From NCBI GenBank assembly GCA_964585545.1, contig CAZPDT010000009.1, forward strand, positions 61,457 to 125,456: a stretch of DNA of 64,000 nt, written 5' to 3'. Of the stretch, positions 1-9,947 are shown one piece after another (the first letter of the stretch is position 1; each line of letters starts with the position of its first letter). This DNA is from Brumimicrobium sp964585545 (lineage in GTDB: Bacteria; Bacteroidota; Bacteroidia; Flavobacteriales_D; Crocinitomicaceae). The position numbers were made by a program, and so were the translations under genes. The notes beneath the pieces are model-generated. The model did no database searches. It was not told the origin of the DNA and saw only the letters and a list, made by a program, of their open reading frames with translations.

Positions 1-2095
1 ACAGCCCTTGTTCAAAATGTTTTACTGATCGTAAATAATCTTTTAGCGCCAGCTTATCACGTTCCTTTTTCTTAATAAAATAATCGGGGTCTCTAAGATA
101 GTTTGCATAATCAGAGTTGGGATAATTGTTGAGAATATAATCCTTATACTTTGATGCTTTCCCAGACTTTTCATTGATTTTATACAATTGAAATGCTGAT
201 TTTAAGTTGTATTCACTCTCAAAGTCTTTATCGAGAACCCTTTGAAATTGATGTGATGCAAGTTTTAATTCATCCAATTGTTCTTGGTATATTCTTCCAG
301 AATGATAAAGTGCTGCTACAAGTAAATCGTTGCTTTTTTTCATTGCAGAGTCTGTTAAAGGAATGTCTTTAATCAAATCATCTACAGTCATAGAGTCCAG
401 TGAACTGCTTTGGGTATTGTCCACAATCAATAATGAATCTGACGGAATAGAATCCGATTGATTTTCTACAATATCCATTGTAAAACGTGCAGGTTTATTA
501 CTTAGTCTCCAATAGTCTTCATCTTTTCGTTGCCCCCACATTTGTCGAAACTCCTCGAATCCTTTTTGAATTGCCTTAGGGTTTGAAAAATAAAAATTCT
601 TGCCTGGCTTCATATTCTGGGCGGCTAAAGCCTGTTGCATTTCTCGCATTTGAGCTGCCTTTCTCGCCTCTCTTTCCTTGCGTTCTTGTTCCTCTTTTTT
701 TAATTGCTTAATTACATCTTTAATAAACTTGGTTCGCTCTTTTTCATCCAATTGGGCAATTTTCTGAATGCTGTCTTGAAATTCAACAATTTCGATGTTC
801 TCGACAAGCTGACCTAATTTTTGGGCTTTATTTTTAATCACTTGTGAATTATAGTAAGAATCTGGAATTACCTGTGAAGAACTGTCGTAATAATGCTGAG
901 CATAAACATAATTCTTTTCTTCAAAGGATAAATCGCCAAGCTTCTCATAACTGATTCCTTTTTGGAGATTGTTCTCCAATGAGAAAAATACCGACTTGGA
1001 TAAATCATATTTCGCTGCTTCCCTATCATCTCTTTGCAGTTCCACTTTGGCCATTGCAAAGTAAATTTGATCTCTAAACTCTAGGTAACGCTCTTCTTTG
1101 GCAAGTTTTTTCAACTCTTTAATCATTTCGTTACTATTTAGATTACTCACTACAGCGCGATTCACTTTGGCGTGAAAACTCATTGCAAATGGAGCGTTCT
1201 TTTTGATGCTTAAGGAATAATACTTTCGCGCCTCATTATCTCCCGCTTCTTGCAGAAGTTGTCCTAAAACAAAACTTATTCTTGCCTTATCATCTTTCTT
1301 TTTGGCTTTGTCAAGCGCTAGTTTTAATTGTTCTATAGCTGTTTGATTGTCTTTTTTAGCGAGTGCAAGCATGGCTCTCGTCTTTGCCAGTTCAAAAGAA
1401 AAACGTTTCGGAAGTTCAGGTGTTTTGTCTTCCTTTTTTGACTTCGACCGTTTCTTGGATTTGCGTTTCGATCTACTTTTAGACTTGCCTTCATCTCCAT
1501 CATTAACTGTTAACATTCTTGTTTGGAGCTTCTGCAAATTTCTCGTAGCTTTGGTCAAATCTCCCATTTTAATCTGAGTCTTAATCATCCATAAATGACC
1601 AGTATAAGTGCTCGACCGGTCCACATAAAACTTTCTTACGTATTCAAAAGTTGTAAATGCCTTTTCATAATCTCGTCGAATATAATACGCCTTTCCAATT
1701 AAAAGCCAATTTTGATCAATCCATTTGGCGTGTTCTGTCTTTTTTCGAGATGGTTTTGAAGAGGTGGGCATACTGTGCTTAGAAATCACCTTTTCACATT
1801 TGGCAATTGCTGTATCAACAATCGGGTAGAAACTTTCGACGTCTTCTTCACTTGGATAAAGTTCAATGGGCAAAATCTGATTAAAGTCCTCGTGAGCGTT
1901 GTATCTGTACTCTTCTAATCCTACACGAATCAGTTCCTTGGCATTAAAATAGCCATTGTATTTTGCTGTTACACTGTGGTATGCACGATTAACAAAAGTA
2001 TTTTTTTCTGTAGAACAGGCATTAATAACAATAAACAAGACTACCATTATGATAAAAGCACCTATAATCGCTCTTGTATTTCTGTTTTTCTTCAT
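1..2095 (-). CDS. sprE: T9SS/gliding lipoprotein SprE (PorW), 3' end beyond window
   Basis: The minus-strand frame is open from an ATG at 2095 to the window edge, giving about 698 residues without the C-terminus. The start is Lys/Arg-rich, then a hydrophobic stretch and a lipobox ending at Cys27 (VINAC), followed by STEKNTFVNRAYHSVTAKYN, which I recognise as the conserved start of SprE/PorW. The rest is helical and looks like tetratricopeptide repeats, with a Lys/Arg/Ser-rich linker at about 205-225. SprE/PorW is an outer-membrane lipoprotein needed for type IX secretion and, in gliders, motility. The T9SS cargo genes elsewhere in the window agree with this. Family members are usually about 850-900 residues, so roughly 150-200 residues should lie outside. 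Confidence 0.85.
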   Translation of the reverse strand, partial: MKKNRNTRAIIGAFIIMVVLFIVINACSTEKNTFVNRAYHSVTAKYNGYFNAKELIRVGLEEYRYNAHEDFNQILPIELYPSEEDVESFYPIVDTAIAKCEKVISKHSMPTSSKPSRKKTEHAKWIDQNWLLIGKAYYIRRDYEKAFTTFEYVRKFYVDRSSTYTGHLWMIKTQIKMGDLTKATRNLQKLQTRMLTVNDGDEGKSKSRSKRKSKKRSKSKKEDKTPELPKRFSFELAKTRAMLALAKKDNQTAIEQLKLALDKAKKKDDKARISFVLGQLLQEAGDNEARKYYSLSIKKNAPFAMSFHAKVNRAVVSNLNSNEMIKELKKLAKEERYLEFRDQIYFAMAKVELQRDDREAAKYDLSKSVFFSLENNLQKGISYEKLGDLSFEEKNYVYAQHYYDSSSQVIPDSYYNSQVIKNKAQKLGQLVENIEIVEFQDSIQKIAQLDEKERTKFIKDVIKQLKKEEQERKEREARKAAQMREMQQALAAQNMKPGKNFYFSNPKAIQKGFEEFRQMWGQRKDEDYWRLSNKPARFTMDIVENQSDSIPSDSLLIVDNTQSSSLDSMTVDDLIKDIPLTDSAMKKSNDLLVAALYHSGRIYQEQLDELKLASHQFQRVLDKDFESEYNLKSAFQLYKINEKSGKASKYKDYILNNYPNSDYANYLRDPDYFIKKKERDKLALKDYLRSVKHFEQGL

Positions 2096-2194
2096 AAAAA
2101 TACTCTGTTCCAAAATAATAAACTCAAAACCTGCAAAAATATTATTTAAATTTAAAAATTTCCACAGATAAAAATATAAGTCACCTCAAGAAGA

Positions 2195-2221
2195 TAAAAA
2201 AGCCAGAGGGTGAGTCTGGCT
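2195..2221 (-). terminator. Rho-independent terminator after the YceI-like gene
   Basis: On the minus strand AGCCAGA and TCTGGCT form a 7-bp perfect stem with a 7-nt loop, followed directly by a run of six T. It lies 25 bp past the stop of the gene ending at 2246 and separates it from sprE. Confidence 0.75.
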
Positions 2222-2245
2222 ATTAAATTCTATTATTTAGTTCTA

Positions 2246-2905
2246 TTATTCACAGTCTTTTTTCAATTGCGTAGAGAATGAGATACTTACATCCGACCAT
2301 AATTTTGATTCGGTATCACCATTGGCATGGTCAATGTGCAACTCTTTACACTCTTCATTTAATGCTTCTATTCCTGGTTTTGCATTCCAATCATCAACAT
2401 TAATTTCTGCATCAAAAGTAAAAGCACCATCTTCCAAAGTATAATCTCCTTCTACATTATTGGTCACATCATTCATGGTTATTTCTAAAGAAGCCTTGCC
2501 TGTTTCTTGGTCAAGGTTTAAAACCTTACCCGAAATGGTGTCTGTGTGAATTGTTCCAAAGAAAAAAGAAATGATTTTTTTATCACGGCCTTCATCTTTA
2601 GTGAAGATACTCAATATAGGAATTTTAAAACTAAAACTCTCGATCAATTCTTCAGGATTTTCATTGGCTGCCCCTGATTCAACTTCAATATTTTCAAACA
2701 CTCCTCCAACAGGTGTTTTGTTCAAAAACTTATAGGATGTAAATCCTACCTCTGAGGTTGCTGCATCATAACTATACACACATGTTTTTACACTATCTTC
2801 CTGGTTTTGTACATCGGCATTTTCAGTAGATTCTCCATTCCCGCCACAACTTGATATCATTAAACCTGCAAGAGCGATAAACAAAAACTTTCTCTTTTTA
2901 TCCAT
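2246..2905 (-). CDS. YceI-like domain lipoprotein
   Basis: This 219-residue protein has a signal peptide with lipobox LMISSC (Cys20), a short acidic linker, and then a domain resembling YceI (SEVGFTSYKF, later EITMNDVTNNVEGDYTLEDG and FDAEINVDDWNA). YceI proteins are lipocalin-like beta-barrels that bind isoprenoid or other amphiphilic ligands in the periplasm. The ligand cannot be told from sequence. A promoter-like pair lies upstream on the minus strand (TATTG, about 19 nt, TATCTTTA). The gene is probably monocistronic because a terminator follows it and the next gene upstream is divergent. Confidence 0.7.
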   Translation of the reverse strand: MDKKRKFLFIALAGLMISSCGGNGESTENADVQNQEDSVKTCVYSYDAATSEVGFTSYKFLNKTPVGGVFENIEVESGAANENPEELIESFSFKIPILSIFTKDEGRDKKIISFFFGTIHTDTISGKVLNLDQETGKASLEITMNDVTNNVEGDYTLEDGAFTFDAEINVDDWNAKPGIEALNEECKELHIDHANGDTESKLWSDVSISFSTQLKKDCE

Positions 2906-3091
2906 AACATTCTAATTTTTGATAAAGATATAATTAAAAATCTTGTTGTCAATAGCAAAATTGTAATTTTTACCAATTCAAAACGCTGTTTTTATCTTTT
3001 AGTCTGTATTCTAATCCACACAACCCACACGCTGTACTGAACTTCTGACTAAGATATTAAAAATAGGTTATGTTTGTAGTAAACTAATTGG

Positions 3092-3099
3092 TAAATTTG
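3092..3099 (+). promoter_or_regulatory. -7 box of the DUF3109 gene
   Basis: TAAATTTG matches the Bacteroidota -7 consensus TAnnTTTG exactly and ends only four bases before the ATG at 3104. Either the mRNA is leaderless or nearly so, or translation starts further in. Confidence 0.5.
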
Positions 3100-3103
3100 T
3101 TTC

Positions 3104-3691
3104 ATGTTAATAGAGGTTGAAGATAAAATTGTAAGTAAAGCCATTTTTGATCGCAAGTTTATGTGTGATTTATCGAAATGCAAAGGAGCCTGTTGTGTCG
3201 AAGGTGATGATGGCGCTCCTTTGGAAAAGGAAGAAATTAAAATTATTGAATCTATTTTGCCTCAGGTTAAACCTTACATGACTGCTGAAGGAATTGAGCA
3301 AGTGGAAAAACTTGGGGTTTATTATATGGATCGATTGGGAGAGCCTGTAACAACTCTTGTGGAAGATGGAGCTTGCGCTTTCGCTTCTTTTGATGAGGAT
3401 GGAACTGCCAAATGCGCATTAGAAAAAGCCTATCGGGCTGGGGCAACCAAATGGAAGAAACCTATTTCTTGTGAATTGTTCCCCATCCGAACAAAGCAAC
3501 TCAATCAATATACTGCTCTAAATTATGAAGATATAGCCATTTGTAGTCCGGGGTGTATTCTTGGAGAATCTTTAAATTTACCTGTTTATAAATTCCTTAA
3601 GGAGCCATTAATTCGTGCTTTTGGTCCGCAGTTTTATCAATCTCTAGAAACCATAGACGGTGAAATTCAAGAACAGAACCTCAGCGAGTAA
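3104..3691 (+). CDS. DUF3109 family Cys-rich protein
   Basis: The 195-residue protein has the Cys cluster CDLSKCKGACCVEGDDG at about 22-38 and further cysteines (GACAF, KCALEK, SCELFP, ICSPGC), as in the DUF3109/YkgJ-like group thought to bind metal or an Fe-S cluster. No signal peptide is visible, so it is probably cytosolic. Its biochemical role is not established. The stop codon shares one base with the start of the following methyltransferase gene, so the two are translationally coupled and probably work in the same process, perhaps RNA or protein modification (inference). Confidence 0.8.
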   Translation: MLIEVEDKIVSKAIFDRKFMCDLSKCKGACCVEGDDGAPLEKEEIKIIESILPQVKPYMTAEGIEQVEKLGVYYMDRLGEPVTTLVEDGACAFASFDEDGTAKCALEKAYRAGATKWKKPISCELFPIRTKQLNQYTALNYEDIAICSPGCILGESLNLPVYKFLKEPLIRAFGPQFYQSLETIDGEIQEQNLSE

Positions 3692-4545
3692 TGCCAAAGA
3701 AAATATACAGTCCCGACTGGAAAGAATATCAACTTATCGATGCAGGAGAATATAAGAAATTGGAATCCTGGGGTGGTATCGTTACCATTCGTCCCGAAAG
3801 ACAAGCTTATTTTCCATCGGGGAAGCCCATAAAAGAATGGCGGGATATTGCTCATTTGGAATTTGTGCCCAAAGGAAAAAAATCTGGGGAATGGAAACAT
3901 CTTCGCAATTTTGATCAATCCAATTGGAACATCAACTATGAAGGACTTACCTTTCAACTTGAAACTACAAAATTTAAACATGTCGGACTTTTCCCCGAAC
4001 AATTGACCAACTGGAAATTTATTGCCCAACACCTACAACCTCAAATGAAGATGTTGAATCTCTTTGCCTACACGGGAGCCGCTTCAATTGTTGGGAGGTC
4101 TATTGGTGCAGAGGTAACACATGTTGATTCGGTGAAGCAATTAATTTCTTGGGCAAAGAAAAATATGGAACGCTCCATGTTGAAAAACATTCGTTGGTTG
4201 CATGAAGATGCACTTAAATTTGCTCAACGTGAACGGAAAAGAGGACATTTTTATGACCTAATTGTAATGGATCCTCCTGCATGGGGCATAGGTGCAAAAA
4301 AAGAGAAATGGAAATTAGAACACCAACTGGAAGGATTGATTGAAGTAACTTCTCAACTCCTTCATCCCGGAGGAATTCTAATTTTGAATACCTATTCACC
4401 AAAAATCAATACCGATACCCTTCAAGTTTATGCTCAAAAATACTTCAAGGAATTTGAAGTTGCCGAACTGTGGAAAAAGACAACAACAAAAAAAGACTTG
4501 TTCTACGGACAATTGTTAAGAGGGAAAGCCAGTATGGGGTATTGA
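3691..4545 (+). CDS. class I SAM-dependent methyltransferase (RlmI/RlmK-like fold)
   Basis: The 284-residue protein has a beta-rich N-terminal part (about 1-100) and then a Rossmann methyltransferase core. MLNLFAYTGAAS is the SAM-binding glycine loop, THVDSVKQLISWAKKN the second acidic strand, and DLIVMDPPAWG the catalytic (N/D)PP motif. This arrangement is that of the RlmI/RlmK group of rRNA methyltransferases, but the usual PUA domain is not obvious, so the substrate is open. It starts on the last base of the upstream DUF3109 gene. No promoter is needed between them. Confidence 0.75.
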   Translation: MPKKIYSPDWKEYQLIDAGEYKKLESWGGIVTIRPERQAYFPSGKPIKEWRDIAHLEFVPKGKKSGEWKHLRNFDQSNWNINYEGLTFQLETTKFKHVGLFPEQLTNWKFIAQHLQPQMKMLNLFAYTGAASIVGRSIGAEVTHVDSVKQLISWAKKNMERSMLKNIRWLHEDALKFAQRERKRGHFYDLIVMDPPAWGIGAKKEKWKLEHQLEGLIEVTSQLLHPGGILILNTYSPKINTDTLQVYAQKYFKEFEVAELWKKTTTKKDLFYGQLLRGKASMGY

Positions 4546-4585
4546 GCAAGAGTGGAGAGCGGAAATTGTTCTTTGGATTTACTGT

Positions 4586-4636
4586 ATTCAATTGACAATG
4601 CTCTAATTCGCAATTGACTAATTCACCAATTGAACC
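4586..4636. repeat. AATTG/AATTCG-type intergenic repeat run
   Basis: Short, imperfect repeats of CAATTGAC, CTAATTCG and CAATTGACTAATTC lie between the methyltransferase stop and the next gene. They share vocabulary with the runs at 13193, 23671 and 55420. No open reading frame is visible in the 194-bp gap. A promoter for the next gene is plausible near 4710-4720 (TACCTTAG). Confidence 0.5.
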
Positions 4637-4739
4637 ATTTTTCCCTTCGAATTTTAAGTGTCTACTCTATGAACCAAAATAATATTTACCCTATAAAAAC
4701 AAATAAATTTCGTACCTTAGCTCCTCCAAATTAGAGAAT

Positions 4740-6830
4740 ATGCCAAATACAAAAACAGCAAAAAATAAAGCAAAATCAATTGATAAAAAGACCGTGCACA
4801 AAGCCTTTAAATTAATGTGTACAGCAAAAACATTAGCTGAAAAGTACGAAGCTCATAAAGAAGTAACAAGCAAATATGTTCATGCAACATCGCGGGGGCA
4901 TGAAGCCATCCAATTGGCAGTAGGGATGCAGCTTAAGCCACAGGATTTTGTTGCACCTTACTATCGAGACGACAGTATTTTATTGGGCATTGGCATTACA
5001 CCATACGAATTGATGCTCCATATATTTGCTAAAAAAGACGAACCTTTTTCTGGAGGAAGAACTTACTACTCTCATCCTTCCTTAAATCGTTCAGATATGC
5101 CAAAAATTCCGCATCAATCTTCTGCAACTGGAATGCAAGCCATTCCAACAACAGGTGTTGCCATGGGAATACAATACAAAGAAAATCAAGGCCTTAACGA
5201 AGATTATAAAGGGGAAAACCCTGTAACAGTATGTTCCATTGGAGATGCTGCCTGCACGGAAGGTGAAGTTTCAGAAGCATTGCAAATGGCTGCTTTAAAA
5301 CAGTTGCCTATTCTGTATTTGGTGCAAGATAATGAATGGGATATTTCAGCAAGTGCCGATGAAGTTCGTGCCCAAGATATGGCCCATTATGCCAAAGGAT
5401 TAAAGGGACTCGAGGTATATTCTATTGATGGTACAGACTTCGAATCTTCTTACAATACAATTCGGGAAGTGTTCAAGAAAATAAGGAAAGAACGCCGTCC
5501 ATTTTTGGTTCATGCAAAGGTACCTTTATTGGGTCATCATACTTCTGGAGTGAGAATGGAATGGTATCGAGATGATTTAGAAGAACACCAAGAAAGAGAC
5601 CCTTATCCAAAAATTAAAGCCCTTGCCAAATCGTTGGGTATTAAGGCGACCGATTTAACCCAATTTGAAAACAAAATTAAAGATGAAATAGACGGCATCT
5701 ATAAAAAAGCACAGGAGGCACCTGATCCCACGCCAGAGAGTTTAACCGATCATATTTTTGCCCCAACACCAATCACAGAAGAAAAAGGAATTCGAGAACC
5801 CAAGGGCAAAGAAAAAACAGTAATGGTAGATGCTGCTTTATTTGGGATGCAAGAAATTATGAGAAAACACCCAGAAGCACTACTTTATGGACAAGATGTT
5901 GGAGCGCGATTAGGGGGTGTTTTCCGAGAAGCAGCAACATTGGCTCAAAAATTTGGAGACGACCGTGTATTTAATACACCCATTATGGAAGCTTTCATTA
6001 TTGGAAGTACAGTGGGAATGTCTGCTGTCGGCTTAAAACCTATTGTTGAAGTTCAATTTGCCGATTACATTTGGCCCGGTCTCAACCAATTGTTCACAGA
6101 AGTAAGTCGAAGCTGTTACCTCTCCAATGGAAAATGGCCAGTGAGTGCAGTTATTCGCGTCCCTATTGGAGCTTATGGCTCTGGAGGACCTTATCACTCA
6201 TCAAGTGTAGAGTCGGTCGTGACAAATATTCGGGGAATTAAAGTCGTGTATCCTTCCACAGGAGCTGATTTAAAAGGGTTGTTAAAAGCGGCTTATTACG
6301 ATCCGAATCCTGTAGTTATTTTTGAGCATAAAGGTTTATATTGGTCAAAAATAAAAGGAACCGAAGGCGCAAAGACAGTTGAGCCTGATGAAGATTATGT
6401 GGTTCCTATTGGGAAAGCCAGAATCGTGCAAGAAGCAGATCAAAAGGCAATAGATAATGGGGAAAGTATATCGGTTATTACTTATGGGCGTGGTGTTTAC
6501 TGGACAATTGAAGCTGCTAAAAATTATCCTGGAAAAGTTGAAATATTGGATCTAAGGTCATTAAGTCCCATAGATACAGAAGCGATATATGCAACAGTTA
6601 AAAAGCACAACAAGGCATTGTTGGTGACTGAAGAAACCATCGAATCAACTTTTACATTAGGATTGGCAGGAAAAATTCAACGCGATTGCTTTGAACACCT
6701 TGATGCACCTATAAAAATTGTTGGTTCAGTTGATACACCAGCGATTCCTATGCACAGTGATTTAGAATTTGAATATTTACCCAATGCCGACAAAGTCAAT
6801 GAAACATTAAAAGAATTAATTGATTATTAG
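4740..6830 (+). CDS. 2-oxoacid dehydrogenase E1, fused alpha and beta subunits
   Basis: In this 696-residue protein residues about 20-310 are the E1-alpha (thiamine-diphosphate) half, with GDAACTEGEVSEALQMAALK as the ThDP/Mg motif followed by QDN. Residues about 360-696 are the E1-beta half (transketolase-like pyrimidine domain and C-terminal domain, with GQDVGARLGGVFREA and EVQFADYIWPG). The fused form is typical of the branched-chain or related 2-oxoacid dehydrogenase of Bacteroidota. It decarboxylates a 2-oxoacid and passes the acyl group to a lipoyl E2, which is not in this window. The Lys-rich first 20 residues look unstructured. Precise substrate specificity (branched-chain versus pyruvate) is not decidable here. 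Confidence 0.88.
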   Translation: MPNTKTAKNKAKSIDKKTVHKAFKLMCTAKTLAEKYEAHKEVTSKYVHATSRGHEAIQLAVGMQLKPQDFVAPYYRDDSILLGIGITPYELMLHIFAKKDEPFSGGRTYYSHPSLNRSDMPKIPHQSSATGMQAIPTTGVAMGIQYKENQGLNEDYKGENPVTVCSIGDAACTEGEVSEALQMAALKQLPILYLVQDNEWDISASADEVRAQDMAHYAKGLKGLEVYSIDGTDFESSYNTIREVFKKIRKERRPFLVHAKVPLLGHHTSGVRMEWYRDDLEEHQERDPYPKIKALAKSLGIKATDLTQFENKIKDEIDGIYKKAQEAPDPTPESLTDHIFAPTPITEEKGIREPKGKEKTVMVDAALFGMQEIMRKHPEALLYGQDVGARLGGVFREAATLAQKFGDDRVFNTPIMEAFIIGSTVGMSAVGLKPIVEVQFADYIWPGLNQLFTEVSRSCYLSNGKWPVSAVIRVPIGAYGSGGPYHSSSVESVVTNIRGIKVVYPSTGADLKGLLKAAYYDPNPVVIFEHKGLYWSKIKGTEGAKTVEPDEDYVVPIGKARIVQEADQKAIDNGESISVITYGRGVYWTIEAAKNYPGKVEILDLRSLSPIDTEAIYATVKKHNKALLVTEETIESTFTLGLAGKIQRDCFEHLDAPIKIVGSVDTPAIPMHSDLEFEYLPNADKVNETLKELIDY

Positions 6831-6831
6831 T

Positions 6832-7269
6832 GTGAAAACCTCTTCTCTTTTACTTCTTTTTTTGATTGGTTCTGCCTTCATAGGATTGACGCAAAATATT
6901 ACGCTTGATTGCAATTCAGTTTTGGATTCCTTATCCGATTAACAAATTATAAAATACCCTGACCAAGAAGCGCAACCAAAAGGTGGGACATCTCAATTGT
7001 TACAAATACTTTCAAACGAAATTCAATACAATGACTCATTAGCAATCACTTTAACGAGTGGGAGCATGACCATTGTTCGTTTTGTTGTTACTCAAAATGG
7101 TAAAATCACAAATAAAACAATTGTAAAAGAAAGCTACAAAGGGATGAATATCCCCCAACAGATGTTTGATATTATTGAAACAACAGAATGGATACCAGGA
7201 AAGTGCAATGGGACGTATATATCTTCGATTGTCCAAATTCCTCTTAGAATATGTTTAACTGGTAATTGA
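6832..7269 (+). pseudogene. TonB C-terminal-like exported protein broken by an in-frame stop
   Basis: A GTG one base after the preceding stop opens a frame with a good signal peptide (SSLLLLFLIGSAFIGLTQ). It meets TAA at 6940-6942 and then continues in the same frame to 7269. The downstream part (RFVVTQNGKITNKTIVKES, then TTEWIPGKCNGTYISSIVQI) has the pattern of the TonB C-terminal domain (FVV..dG.I....V, WxPGkxnG). Removing the one stop would give a normal protein of about 145 residues. It is therefore probably a recent nonsense mutation or a sequencing error. The TTG at 6997 could start a truncated product, but that would lack the signal peptide. Confidence 0.65.
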
Positions 7270-7297
7270 TTAAAATATACTCTACCTGCCCATTTGA

Positions 7298-9853
7298 TTA
7301 TTCCTTAACAAACTGGCGAACAACAAACTGTTGATTTACTCTAATTGTAACATTATAAGTTCCGGCTTTAAGATGATGGACATCAATTTTATTGGATGCT
7401 TGATTTACTTTTTGGGTAACGAACAATTGTCCTTTCATATCATAGATACAAATGTCTGCCTGACCAGATAAATTTGTAAATTGAAGTTGATCAACAGTCG
7501 GGTTGGGATACATTTCTATTTCTTGCAATTTATTTTCTTCCACTTGTAATGATTCAATATAAATCTGCCCATCACTGGAAGCGGTATCAATCAAACCTGC
7601 TCCATTTTTAGCAGCCACAGAAATATAATAAACTTCATTATAATTCAATACTGGAACAATATTGGAAAGCGTTGTACTTGTTCCATTGGACGCCCACCCC
7701 ACAACATCATCTGTTCCTGCGGCAGTACCAATTGCCACTTTATATTCGACTATTCCAGAATGGGGGTCATTTGCTGTTCCCCAATTTCCTTGTAACAGAT
7801 TGCTGTACACTGTATCAATATCTGAACCTAAGCCATCATTGACATCAAGATTTATGGGTTTTGTCCAATCAACATCAACAAATTGGAAATCTACTGGAGA
7901 AATATTTCCTGCGCTATCCATTACAACAGACTTGACTTTCCCTGAAGGAGTGTTGGGGTCAGGGTTTTGAAAGGGTATATCGGTATTTGTACCAGGTTCC
8001 ACAGTAACGGTAACGTCTGGATAACGTGACCGATACACCTTAAAGTTATCAACTTCATAGTTGCAATTTCCATTTCTAAAAGATACCGCATTGCCATCGC
8101 TGTAAGGATTTGGATCTGTCCATTTTACAGCAACGTTTCCATCAATTTCAACAACTATTTCTCCAGTTACCCGATCATAAGCTACCTTATAATTGTACCA
8201 TTGGTCTGCATTAATTGTATAACTGATGTTCTTCTCTAAAGTCAATATATTGTTTGAAGCTTTATAAATTTGAACTTTATTGTTGTTGTTTGGATCCGGA
8301 TTTCCACCAGCTCTAAAATAAATCAGATATGAATCTCCTCGCTCACTTTGTGTTGCATCACTACAGAAAAAATGGAATCCTGCTCTTTTGTTGATGTCAT
8401 TTCCACTTATTTTTCCTTTCCATGTATACAGATAGCCATTGGAAAGGTTCTGCGTAAGTGAAGCATAAATATTAGTGTTTCCTGCTGTCTCATCTGTCTG
8501 TTCTAAAGTCTGATTCGTTGAAATACTCCAAATGCCTGCTGTGCTCGTCCAATTTGAACTGATGTTTGCTCCCTCATAATTATCGCTAAAAAATCCATGA
8601 GTTGGATTGGCGCTCCATAAAGTTCCATCATAATAAAGTACTTGATAGAAACTCTTATCAATACCACTCCCTCCTATTTCATCTGAGTCAGTAAAATGAA
8701 CATTAAAATCCTCCGTCTTCCAATCATTTGAAATAGAAACATCAGTTGTTGGTGGTGTTGTATCCAAAGAAACACCTGGGGGGAGAACGTCCTCTATATG
8801 CATTGCAAAAACAAAGCGATTGTTTCCCGTTCCTTCATTAGGATTGAACTCGGTTAAACTCCATAATGTTTGATTGTCTTGTGTAATATGAAGGTTCTCT
8901 AATCCTGGAGGAAATGTAAAAGTAGCATAATCCAAATCTGCTGTATTGACTGTTTGACCTGAAATGTTGTTGGGATTTCGGTCATACTGTGTCGCATAAA
9001 GATGGCTGTTGTTGTTTCTTCCATAACTAGAAGAAAACCAAGTTAACTTTATATTGGGGTTTTGTGGAGTATTCATTGAAGCCATTCCTTGTGCTTTGTC
9101 AAAAAAATGCTGATGATAGGAAGATGAGCTGCTTACACCATTAATGTCAAACCATGAAAACAAGGTGTTGGTGTTAAATGTACAACCCGTCGTGCAAGCT
9201 TTATCAAAAGTGGCAACCAACATCTCATCACTGTCCCAATCATAAGACATTGTTGAGGCTTTAATGGGCAAATAATGTGTTTCAACACGTTTTACCATAT
9301 ATCCATAATTGTAAAAGCTCGACTGATCTGAAGAGGGTATTTTTTTTATGTCTGTTAAATCAAATCCGTAAATGCGTTTGCTGGATCCGCTTCTGGTATC
9401 AGGGATATATATGATGTTATTTTTATAAAAAAGACCTCCAGCATGAATGCCAGACAATGCATTATAATTCTCATCAACGAGCAGAATATGTCTGTATTTT
9501 ATATTGTTCATGTCGCTAATATCAACAAGTGAAATCCGAGCTCCTCGATTGGAATAACTCGCTTGACTCCTTCCATACCAACTGACCGCGATATACGACC
9601 TACAACCCAAAGGAATATCAGTGATGCCTTGAGGTCTCCACTTTTCTGTTTCATTGTCTCCAGTATTCCATACAAATCCTTTATAGGCGGGATCTACAGT
9701 TTGGAGTTCACTTGATGTAAGTTTTGTCGCAGTACGGTTTAAGTTCAAATTACAAAGAGATACAACTTGATAATTGTTTGGGTTTTGAGCACCAGTTTGT
9801 AAATGAAATAAAATAAAGAGTATAAATGCAAGTTGGTGATAAAAATGTTTCAT
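7298..9853 (-). CDS. large secreted protein with T9SS sorting domain
   Basis: The 851-residue protein has a signal peptide (ending near TGAQ). The N-terminal region of about 350 residues contains RISLVDISD and YIPDTRSGSSKRIYGFDL, possibly a beta-propeller. A jelly-roll/LamG-like domain at about 430-610 follows (EGANISSNWTS to NYEVDNFKVYRSR), then a fibronectin-III-like part at about 670-765. The last 80 residues are a type A T9SS C-terminal domain (EMYPNPTVDQLQF, DMKGQLF, LKAGTYNVTIRV). It should be exported and attached to or released from the cell surface by the T9SS. Its substrate is unknown, and no catalytic motif is visible. It is preceded by a repeat-rich 482-bp gap. Confidence 0.8.
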   Translation of the reverse strand: MKHFYHQLAFILFILFHLQTGAQNPNNYQVVSLCNLNLNRTATKLTSSELQTVDPAYKGFVWNTGDNETEKWRPQGITDIPLGCRSYIAVSWYGRSQASYSNRGARISLVDISDMNNIKYRHILLVDENYNALSGIHAGGLFYKNNIIYIPDTRSGSSKRIYGFDLTDIKKIPSSDQSSFYNYGYMVKRVETHYLPIKASTMSYDWDSDEMLVATFDKACTTGCTFNTNTLFSWFDINGVSSSSSYHQHFFDKAQGMASMNTPQNPNIKLTWFSSSYGRNNNSHLYATQYDRNPNNISGQTVNTADLDYATFTFPPGLENLHITQDNQTLWSLTEFNPNEGTGNNRFVFAMHIEDVLPPGVSLDTTPPTTDVSISNDWKTEDFNVHFTDSDEIGGSGIDKSFYQVLYYDGTLWSANPTHGFFSDNYEGANISSNWTSTAGIWSISTNQTLEQTDETAGNTNIYASLTQNLSNGYLYTWKGKISGNDINKRAGFHFFCSDATQSERGDSYLIYFRAGGNPDPNNNNKVQIYKASNNILTLEKNISYTINADQWYNYKVAYDRVTGEIVVEIDGNVAVKWTDPNPYSDGNAVSFRNGNCNYEVDNFKVYRSRYPDVTVTVEPGTNTDIPFQNPDPNTPSGKVKSVVMDSAGNISPVDFQFVDVDWTKPINLDVNDGLGSDIDTVYSNLLQGNWGTANDPHSGIVEYKVAIGTAAGTDDVVGWASNGTSTTLSNIVPVLNYNEVYYISVAAKNGAGLIDTASSDGQIYIESLQVEENKLQEIEMYPNPTVDQLQFTNLSGQADICIYDMKGQLFVTQKVNQASNKIDVHHLKAGTYNVTIRVNQQFVVRQFVKE

Positions 9854-9947
9854 AGAAATAGTTTGAATTAAAAATCAAAGAAGACCATACAACAAATAGG
9901 GTTAGCCCGAATTATTATTCATTTTTTAAAATAGTACTTGGTATTCA

